Assembly (NCBI GenBank): GCA_018698735.1
Contig: JABIPD010000008.1
Span: 1 to 7,691 of the forward strand
Reading direction: 5' to 3'
From: Candidatus Jacksonbacteria bacterium
Lineage (GTDB): Bacteria > Patescibacteriota > Patescibacteriia > UBA9629 > GWA2-43-13
Length of the DNA stretch: 7,691 nt
Shown here one piece after another: positions 1 to 3,374 of the stretch. A model generated the notes under the pieces. It had not been told where the DNA came from and searched no databases. It was given only the letters and a program-made list of their open reading frames with translations. How positions within the stretch are numbered: the stretch's first letter is position 1; every line of letters begins with the position of its first letter. A program made the position numbers and the translations under genes.

Positions 1-37
1 TCCGTAGCGGAAGCTGTGGATGGATCACCTCCTTTCT
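1..37 (+). rRNA. rrs: 16S ribosomal RNA, 3' end (partial)
   Basis: This is the last ~37 nt of 16S rRNA; the rest lies left of the window. Bases 1-20 fold into helix 45: an 8-bp stem closed by a GGAA tetraloop, whose two adjacent adenines are the site dimethylated by KsgA in known bacteria. A C-G pair stands next to the loop where E. coli has G-C, a compensated change. GGATCACCTCC follows, containing the anti-Shine-Dalgarno CCTCC. The exact mature end (34-37) cannot be fixed by eye. Bases 29-34 pair perfectly with AAGGAG at 38-43, so the anti-SD is sequestered in a small hairpin in the precursor. Confidence 0.95.
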
Positions 38-192
38 AAGGAGTTATCATGTCCTTTCATTAGGACAAGGTCGGCTCTCATCTTTTTTCTAAAGATGAAG
101 AGTGAATTGGTCACCTCGTTACGAATTTGCTTTTAGCAAATAAGTACGAGGTACACGGGTTGTCTATTACTTTTCAGCGTTCAATGCACTAC
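38..192 (+). other. 16S 3' transcribed spacer, structured, without spacer tRNA or 23S
   Basis: The 16S trailer holds a series of hairpins: 51-55 with 62-66 (GTCCT/AGGAC), 79-85 with 91-97 (CATCTTT/AAAGATG, extendable outward with one bulge), and a long one at 113-152 whose arms are ACCTCGT/ACGAGGT and ATTTGC/GCAAAT. These are plausible RNase processing or folding elements of the 16S precursor. I see no tRNA and no 23S or 5S sequence. It ends in an intrinsic terminator, so the transcript appears to contain no rRNA downstream of 16S. Confidence 0.7.
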
Positions 193-215
193 AATCCCCT
201 TTTGGGGATTTTTTG
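193..215 (+). terminator. Rho-independent terminator of the 16S transcript
   Basis: AATCCCC (193-199), loop TTTT, GGGGATT (204-210) and a T run form a 7-bp GC-rich hairpin followed by U residues. It ends the 16S unit about 160 nt after the rRNA and faces the terminator of the convergent tRNA-Gly gene. Confidence 0.9.
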
Positions 216-225
216 TTTGCACAAT

Positions 226-255
226 AAAAAAACACCGCACATGCGGTATTTTTTT
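226..255 (-). terminator. Intrinsic terminator after tRNA-Gly (bidirectional)
   Basis: ACCGC (234-238) and GCGGT (243-247) form a short stem. Read on the minus strand it is followed by seven T residues (the A run 226-232), a few bases after the tRNA-Gly CCA end. On the plus strand the same stem is followed by T7 at 249-255, so it could also catch read-through from the 16S side. Confidence 0.8.
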
Positions 256-330
256 GGAGCGGGTAGCGGGAATCGAACCCGCATCTTCAGCTTGGAAGGC
301 TGACATAATGAGCCATTATACTATACCCGC
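255..330 (-). tRNA. tRNA-Gly (anticodon TCC), CCA encoded
   Basis: The minus-strand sequence folds as a full cloverleaf. The acceptor is GCGGGTA (330-324) pairing with TACCCGC, the anticodon stem is TCAGC/GCTGA, and the loop CTTCCAA has anticodon TCC, reading GGA and probably other GGN codons. The T arm is GCGGG/CCCGC with loop TTCGATT. The discriminator is U and the 3' CCA (257-255) is encoded. Its 5' end lies five bases after a structured leader unit. The leader runs back to a promoter at 654-682. Confidence 0.95.
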
Positions 331-429
331 TCGTCGGAATTTCACTTCGGCTTCCATATCCACGTAAACGTGAATATTTTCAGCCTTCGTAAATTCCTCC
401 TCTTCAGATGAAATGATGCATTTCATCTG
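331..429 (-). repeat. Structured tRNA-leader unit, complete copy before tRNA-Gly
   Basis: Read on minus, from 429 down to the tRNA. First is a hairpin with an 11-bp stem (419-429 with 405-415) and CAT loop, closed by ATG/CAT. The linker AAGAGGA follows. An outer stem GGAATTT (397-391) pairs with AAATTCC (342-336). Inside it GGCT (385-382) pairs with AGCC (352-349), enclosing a 9-bp hairpin (377-369 with 364-356). GACGA (335-331) then abuts the tRNA. The order matches the units before tRNA-Phe and tRNA-Pro, while the stem sequences differ and remain paired. The function is unknown and I recognise no named RNA family. Alternatives are a selected pre-tRNA leader or a small mobile repeat that favours tRNA 5' flanks. 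Confidence 0.65.
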
Positions 430-452
430 GTAAAAATATTTGAACTAGTTTG

Positions 453-525
453 GTATCCACGTAAACGTGAATACTGCACCTTGCGCCTGCTCCTCCTTTT
501 AAAAAGGAATGCTGCATTCCTTTTT
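453..525 (-). repeat. Truncated leader unit (second copy upstream of tRNA-Gly)
   Basis: On minus, a hairpin AAAAAGGAATG, loop CAG, CATTCCTTTTT (525-501) is followed by AGGAGGAGCAGG and by a 9-bp hairpin (474-466 with 461-453). Its linker and left outer-stem strand closely match the unit before tRNA-Pro. Its inner hairpin core (454-473) is identical over 20 bases to that of the tRNA-Gly unit (357-376). The right outer-stem strand and the CGACG end are missing, so it is a 3'-truncated copy. Confidence 0.6.
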
Positions 526-526
526 T

Positions 527-612
527 ATAGCTACACATCCGAATAGAATTCGAATGCTATCAGCTTACGTACATTCCTCCTCTTCAAAATAAAATGAGAG
601 CATTTTATTTTG
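527..612 (-). repeat. Truncated leader unit (third copy upstream of tRNA-Gly)
   Basis: On minus, a hairpin with stem CAAAATAAAATG and loop CTCT (612-585) is followed by AAGAGGAGGAATG and an 8-bp inner hairpin (556-549 with 543-536). The 28-nt first hairpin is identical to the plus-strand copy at 1638-1665, about 1 kb away, so the two probably share a recent origin. No right outer-stem strand or CGACG end is present. Confidence 0.6.
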
Positions 613-653
613 TGAAGATACAAGGCGCTTCTCTCCTTGTTTTTACAAACCCT

Positions 654-682
654 AGCATACTCAAAATACTTCTATTTGTAAA
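654..682 (-). promoter_or_regulatory. Promoter for tRNA-Gly (long leader)
   Basis: On minus, TTTACA (682-677), a 17-bp spacer and TATGCT (659-654) fit a sigma70-type promoter. It is the best candidate upstream of tRNA-Gly and would start transcription near 647, giving a 5' leader of about 315 nt with three hairpin units before the mature tRNA. Immediately downstream, ACAAGG/CCTTGT (around 620-640) can form a further hairpin. Confidence 0.55.
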
Positions 683-720
683 CCCATTACTCCTTTTTGA
701 TACATAAACTCTCTTTTTTC

Positions 721-815
721 GTCATCCAGAGAAGACTGCATGTCGACGAAGGATCTCTGAAGTTTTGGAACAAAAGAAGCCAGAGATTCTTCGCCTGATG
801 CAGGCTCTGAATGAC
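721..815. repeat. Imperfect inverted repeat of the GTCATYCTGAG...GAAGGATCT type
   Basis: The left arm begins GTCATCCAGAG (721-731) and continues to GAAGGATCTCTG. The right arm runs from CAGAGATTCTTCG to CTCTGAATGAC (805-815). The ends and inner borders are complementary and the middle is degenerate. From memory, this resembles a palindromic intergenic repeat seen in many unrelated bacteria. It lies between the DUF378 terminator and the tRNA-Gly promoter. I see no convincing gene in 683-840. Confidence 0.65.
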
Positions 816-840
816 GAGAAAAACCCCCAGCCAAACAAAA

Positions 841-868
841 CATGGCAGTTGTCTGCCATGTTTTTTGT
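841..868 (-). terminator. Intrinsic terminator after the DUF378 gene
   Basis: CATGGCAG (841-848) and CTGCCATG (853-860) form a perfect 8-bp stem. On minus it is followed by TTTTGTTT, 25 bp beyond the DUF378 stop codon. The plus strand has T6GTTTT after the same stem, so it can act in both directions. Confidence 0.85.
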
Positions 869-885
869 TTTCAATAAAAGATGCA

Positions 886-1116
886 CTATACCTTTGGTGC
901 TGCTGGCTTAGAACCACTTGTACCACAACAATCTTTCTTCATGGTTACTAATGCGTAAAGCGCGGAAAGTCCCACTAAAATATACACTATTCTTGCAACA
1001 GTATCTCCGAGTTTAGCGATAAGATCCATGTCTACTATTCCGATTACTCCCCAATGTAAACCACCAATAATAAGCAGAATCCATGCAATCATACTAATTG
1101 GATTACTTTTACCCAT
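886..1116 (-). CDS. DUF378 family small membrane protein
   Basis: A 76-aa protein with two hydrophobic segments (about residues 8-27 and 40-58). It carries the DUF378 signature: AWILLIIGGLHWGVIG at 11-26 (the family usually has GGLNWG) and ARIVYILVGLSALYAL at 41-56. DUF378 members are short inner-membrane proteins of unknown function, and the length is normal. The C-terminal tail (61-76) is soluble, with a CC pair at 63-64 and then a Ser/Pro/Lys-rich end. The frame is open a further 35 codons upstream, but I chose this ATG because AAAGGGGGTG lies 5-7 bases before it. It is the only gene in the window with a good Shine-Dalgarno sequence. It is monocistronic, with a -10 element upstream and a terminator downstream. 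The family call is firm and the function is not known. Confidence 0.85.
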   Translation of the reverse strand: MGKSNPISMIAWILLIIGGLHWGVIGIVDMDLIAKLGDTVARIVYILVGLSALYALVTMKKDCCGTSGSKPAAPKV

Positions 1117-1165
1117 AATTTCACCCCCTTTCTTTGGGTTAATAACATATTTATATCTTAAAGAG

Positions 1166-1194
1166 ATTATACCACATTCACTCATTAAATATAA
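1166..1194 (-). promoter_or_regulatory. Promoter of the DUF378 gene
   Basis: On minus, a perfect TATAAT (1171-1166) stands 17 bp after a weak TTATAT (1194-1189). It gives a leader of roughly 43 nt including the Shine-Dalgarno AAAGGGGGTG before the ATG at 1116. It is divergent from the tRNA-Ile promoter. Confidence 0.6.
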
Positions 1195-1225
1195 ATGAAA
1201 GCTTAACTTTTCCCTCTTCATGACC

Positions 1226-1254
1226 TTGCATATACAATCTTTTTCTGGTACTGT
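1226..1254 (+). promoter_or_regulatory. Promoter for the tRNA-Ile/Phe/Pro cluster
   Basis: TTGCAT (1226-1231), a 17-bp spacer and TACTGT (1249-1254) preceded by TGG (extended -10) make a moderate sigma70-type match about 25 bp before the mature tRNA-Ile. I see no intrinsic terminator before 1884, so all three tRNAs may be on one transcript. Confidence 0.45.
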
Positions 1255-1278
1255 ATCTTACGTATTTACGCACTCTGT

Positions 1279-1352
1279 GGGCGTATAGCTCAGTTGGTTA
1301 GAGCGCGTCACTGATAATGACGAGGTCCATGGTTCAAATCCATGTACGCCCA
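1279..1352 (+). tRNA. tRNA-Ile (anticodon GAT), no encoded CCA
   Basis: A full cloverleaf: acceptor GGGCGTA (1279-1285) with TACGCCC (1345-1351), D stem GCTC/GAGC, anticodon stem CGTCA/TGACG with loop CTGATAA (anticodon GAT), and T stem CATGG/CCATG with loop TTCAAAT. The discriminator is A and is followed by CAG, so CCA must be added after transcription. The acceptor stem continues into the flanks: CACTCTGT (1271-1278) is complementary to ACAGAGTG (1352-1359), making a 15-bp helix in the precursor. Unlike the other three tRNAs it has no structured leader unit in front. Confidence 0.95.
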
Positions 1353-1407
1353 CAGAGTGTATAATGCTATACTTGATATTACAAAGTAAAATGCACTCTC
1401 TTGATTA

Positions 1408-1514
1408 TAAATATGAATGCACCATTCATATTTAAGAGGAGACGCAATGTGAACGGCGGAGTGACTTTCCAATCTTTGATTGGAAACACGTAGCTGTGAG
1501 CATTGTGGCGACGT
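1408..1514 (+). repeat. Structured tRNA-leader unit, complete copy before tRNA-Phe
   Basis: The order matches the tRNA-Gly unit. A first hairpin (1408-1419 with 1423-1434; 12 bp, loop CAC) is closed by ATG/CAT and followed by AGAGGAG. An outer stem CGCAATG (1443-1449) pairs with CATTGTG (1501-1507) with one wobble. Within it lies a 9-bp inner hairpin, TTTCCAATC/GATTGGAAA (1466-1474 with 1478-1486). GCGACGT (1508-1514) ends at the tRNA. The interior is longer and more diverged than in the other two units. The first hairpin is nearly identical to that at 1701-1727. It sits between tRNA-Ile and tRNA-Phe, 107 nt from its start to the tRNA. Function unknown. Confidence 0.6.
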
Positions 1515-1586
1515 GCCGGGGTAGCTCAGTGGTAGAGCGAGGGCCTGAAGAGCCCTGCGTCGTCAGTTCAATTCTGACTCCCGGCA
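1515..1586 (+). tRNA. tRNA-Phe (anticodon GAA), no encoded CCA
   Basis: Acceptor GCCGGGG (1515-1521) pairs with TCCCGGC (1579-1585), with a G-T at the last pair. The D arm is GCTC AGTGGTA GAGC. The anticodon stem is AGGGC/GCCCT with loop CTGAAGA, so the anticodon is GAA (1547-1549). The T arm is GTCAG TTCAATT CTGAC. The discriminator A is followed by CAT, so CCA is not encoded. Confidence 0.95.
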
Positions 1587-1609
1587 CATTCAAAAAATGG
1601 TTACTAAAA

Positions 1610-1630
1610 AAGTGAATGCATCATTCACTT
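1610..1630 (+). repeat. Isolated first hairpin of the leader unit
   Basis: AAGTGAATG (1610-1618), loop CAT, CATTCACTT (1622-1630) is a 9-bp hairpin with the same ATG-CAT-CAT centre as the complete units. It lacks the GAGGA linker and everything after it. It lies 24 bases after tRNA-Phe and is apparently the most reduced copy. Confidence 0.55.
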
Positions 1631-1637
1631 GCCCTCA

Positions 1638-1700
1638 CAAAATAAAATGCTCTCATTTTATTTTGAAGAGGAGGAATGCGCGGAAGATAATCACATACTA
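1638..1700 (+). repeat. Truncated leader unit between tRNA-Phe and tRNA-Pro
   Basis: CAAAATAAAATG, loop CTCT, CATTTTATTTTG (1638-1665) is identical to the hairpin at 585-612 read on minus. AAGAGGAGGAATGCGCGGAAG follows in two parts (1666-1680 and on), and the copy then stops before any inner hairpin or right outer-stem strand. A complete unit begins directly at 1701. Confidence 0.6.
1663..1691 (+). promoter_or_regulatory. Possible internal promoter before tRNA-Pro
   Basis: TTGAAG (1663-1668), exactly 17 bp, then GATAAT (1686-1691) is a fair sigma70-type match inside the truncated unit. The other copies do not keep it, so it may be chance. If real, tRNA-Pro could be made independently of tRNA-Ile and tRNA-Phe. 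Confidence 0.3.
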
Positions 1701-1802
1701 CAAATATGAATGCATCATTCATATTTGAGAGGAGGAGCAGACGCAAGGTACAGTATTCTTTTCCTAAAAGGATACTGTGCCTGGAGTCTTGCTCCGACGA
1801 GA
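1701..1802 (+). repeat. Structured tRNA-leader unit, complete copy before tRNA-Pro
   Basis: The best-formed copy. The first hairpin is CAAATATGAATG, loop CAT, CATTCATATTTG (1701-1727), followed by AGAGGA. The outer stem GGAGCA (1734-1739) pairs with TGCTCC (1790-1795). Inside it is a 17-bp perfect inner hairpin with three wobbles (1746-1762 with 1766-1782, loop CCT). GACGAGA (1796-1802) abuts the tRNA. The total is 102 nt, against 99 and 107 for the Gly and Phe units. The left half closely matches the truncated copy at 453-525. The long inner hairpin has no following T run, so it is not a terminator. Function unknown. Confidence 0.65.
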
Positions 1803-1879
1803 CGGGCTGTAGCGCAGTTGGCTAGCGCACTCGCTTTGGGAGCGAGGGGTCGTGGGTTCGAGTCCCACCAGCCCGACCA
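1803..1879 (+). tRNA. tRNA-Pro (anticodon TGG), CCA encoded
   Basis: Acceptor CGGGCTG (1803-1809) pairs with CAGCCCG (1869-1875). The D arm is GCGC/GCGC. The anticodon stem CTCGC/GCGAG has loop TTTGGGA, giving anticodon TGG. The T arm is GTGGG TTCGAGT CCCAC. Discriminator A is followed by an encoded CCA (1877-1879). It is the last gene of the tRNA cluster, with a terminator hairpin starting four bases later. Confidence 0.96.
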
Positions 1880-1883
1880 TAAG

Positions 1884-1914
1884 AATATTCGCCGTAAGCG
1901 AATATTTTTATTTA
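1884..1914 (+). terminator. Intrinsic terminator after tRNA-Pro
   Basis: AATATTCGC (1884-1892) and GCGAATATT (1898-1906) form a 9-bp stem with loop CGTAA, followed by TTTATTT. It would end the tRNA cluster. Its T-rich end overlaps the candidate -35 of the flippase promoter. Confidence 0.8.
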
Positions 1915-1939
1915 CAGTACTCCTCTATTTCAGTAGGAT
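1911..1939 (+). promoter_or_regulatory. Candidate promoter of the flippase gene
   Basis: TTTACA (1911-1916), 17 bp, TAGGAT (1934-1939). A start near 1946 would leave only about 7 nt before the ATG at 1953, an almost leaderless mRNA. This fits the absence of a Shine-Dalgarno sequence in front of this gene. Confidence 0.45.
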
Positions 1940-1952
1940 TACCTCACCACCT

Positions 1953-3368
1953 ATGACGCTTATTAAAAAGATATCACTTCAAACTGGTATTCAAATAGCA
2001 GGAAAAGCATTATCAACACTTATCGGCATTGTTGCGCTTTCTTTGCTTACACGAATGCTCGGGGCCGACGGCTTTGGCCGATTCCACACCATCACTGTAT
2101 TTGTAAGCTTTTTTGGTGTGGTTGCAGATTTCGGGCTGTATCTGCTAGCTCTTAAAGATCTTTCTGCTCCAGATCAAAACGAATCAACCACCTTTTCCAA
2201 ACTATTAGGATCACGAATCGTACTAAGCTCATTTTTTTATCTTCTTACCCCAGCAATAGCACTTCTATTCCCTTATTCCCCTGCGATTCTATTTGGCATA
2301 GTGCTTACAGCCCTCATGAATATATTTAACAGCATCTCGCAACTTTCGACTGCTGTTTTCCAAAAACATTTCGCCACTCACCGAATAGCTACCGCAGAAA
2401 TAATCGGCAGACTTATTTTACTCGCAATTCTTTTTTACGCCTCAACAAAAACAGAAGCCAATTTAACCTGGGCATTACTCGCAATTGTTGTTGGCTCTTT
2501 TGTAAGCATGGTGTTGCACCTTTCCTTCTTAAAGAAATTTATTAAACTTTCAATAACCATAAATATACAAAGTCTTAAAAAAATTCTTTCTTCAAGCTGG
2601 CCAATAGCACTCTCTATATTTTTTAGCCTTATCTATTTTAAGACCGACAGCATTATTCTCTCACTTTTTCGTCCAACACACGAAGTTGGGTTATACGGAG
2701 TTCCGTACCGCATACTCGAAACTGCGATTGCCATCCCTATTATTATTATGGGGCTATTCCTTCCTCAACTTTCTCAACTTTGGCACGAAAAAAATATTCA
2801 TCAATTTAAACAAACCCTCAACAGCGCATTCAAATTCATTATCTTTCTTGCAGCTCCTCTGGTTGGTGTTTCAATCCTTGTTGCAAAACCACTTATGCTA
2901 TTGCTCGCTGGTGAACAATTTGTTCAAGAATACAACAGCTTAAACGATCTTTCTTATATATTTATTTTATTAACAATTGCGACCGCCGTTATTTTTATCG
3001 GTGCAATATTTTCTCAACTTATCGTAACCATTAACTCCCAAAAAGCCATGCTAAAATGGTACATTATTATTGCAATTGTTGCTCTGTCTCTCTATATACT
3101 TCTTATCCCTCTTTACAGCTATTATGCTGCTGCATTTATTACCATTGGCGCAGAACTTTTTGTTGGAATCGCCGCCTACTTCCACGTCCGTAAAAAAATT
3201 AACTATATTCCCGATCTTTCTTTTGGGTTAAAATCAATACTTTTCGCAGCCATCCCTACCGTAGTGCTAATCCCGCTGGCATTCCAGCTTATTCCTGCTA
3301 TTCTTCTTTACACTATTATATACGGTGCTTCTCACTGGCTTACAGGCTCGTTCGCTAGCAACACATAA
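1953..3368 (+). CDS. Wzx/RfbX-like polysaccharide (lipid-linked glycan) flippase
   Basis: A 471-aa integral membrane protein of the MOP exporter superfamily (polysaccharide biosynthesis/O-antigen transporter type). About 12 or more hydrophobic segments run along its length. The N-terminal stretch shows the usual pattern for the family: GIQIAGKALSTLIGIVALSLL followed by TRMLGADGFGRF (32-44). The middle has FKTDSIILSLF (229-239) and VGLYGVPYRI (245-254), close to the typical 'D..il....g...vG.Y..a.r'. Length is normal. The likely role is to flip undecaprenyl-linked sugar units across the cytoplasmic membrane for surface glycan assembly. The frame is open upstream to 1710, but that would run through tRNA-Pro, so I chose the ATG at 1953. 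The glycosyltransferase gene follows six bases after the stop, probably in one operon. The cargo cannot be deduced. The family call is firm. Confidence 0.87.
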   Translation: MTLIKKISLQTGIQIAGKALSTLIGIVALSLLTRMLGADGFGRFHTITVFVSFFGVVADFGLYLLALKDLSAPDQNESTTFSKLLGSRIVLSSFFYLLTPAIALLFPYSPAILFGIVLTALMNIFNSISQLSTAVFQKHFATHRIATAEIIGRLILLAILFYASTKTEANLTWALLAIVVGSFVSMVLHLSFLKKFIKLSITINIQSLKKILSSSWPIALSIFFSLIYFKTDSIILSLFRPTHEVGLYGVPYRILETAIAIPIIIMGLFLPQLSQLWHEKNIHQFKQTLNSAFKFIIFLAAPLVGVSILVAKPLMLLLAGEQFVQEYNSLNDLSYIFILLTIATAVIFIGAIFSQLIVTINSQKAMLKWYIIIAIVALSLYILLIPLYSYYAAAFITIGAELFVGIAAYFHVRKKINYIPDLSFGLKSILFAAIPTVVLIPLAFQLIPAILLYTIIYGASHWLTGSFASNT

Positions 3369-3374
3369 CAGCCT

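Noticed and set aside
331..429. Hammerhead or other known self-cleaving ribozyme in the leader unit
   Set aside because: A CTGAAAA string appears in this copy, but the hammerhead core is incomplete and is not kept in the Phe and Pro units. I see no twister or pistol core.
661..926. Two overlapping minus-strand open frames of 60 and 79 codons
   Set aside because: They cross a palindromic repeat, the terminator at 841-868 and the tRNA-Gly promoter, and their products look like no protein family.
1117..1221. A 35-codon upstream extension of the DUF378 protein
   Set aside because: It contains the perfect TATAAT at 1166-1171 and the Shine-Dalgarno sequence of the inner ATG, and the family starts near the inner methionine.
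1673..1692. Micro-ORFs starting at GGAGGAATG in the leader copies (ATG CGC GGA AGA TAA here, ATG TAC GTA AGC TGA in the copy at 527-612)
   Set aside because: The start is one base from the Shine-Dalgarno-like sequence, too close for normal initiation, and the other copies have no ATG there. A leader-peptide role is possible but unsupported.
405..1727. A CRISPR array or CRISPR-like repeats
   Set aside because: Spacing is irregular, the stems differ in sequence, only the fold is shared, copies lie on both strands, and no cas gene is present.
1746..1782. Terminator hairpin before tRNA-Pro
   Set aside because: The 17-bp stem is strong but no T run follows on the plus strand.
1728..1802. T-box riboswitch upstream of tRNA-Pro
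   Set aside because: No T-box core sequence, specifier loop or terminator/antiterminator pair is visible, and T-boxes precede protein genes rather than tRNAs.
1710..1952. An 81-codon upstream extension of the flippase reading frame
   Set aside because: It would translate the leader unit, tRNA-Pro and its terminator. The ATG at 1953 directly precedes the typical family N-terminus.
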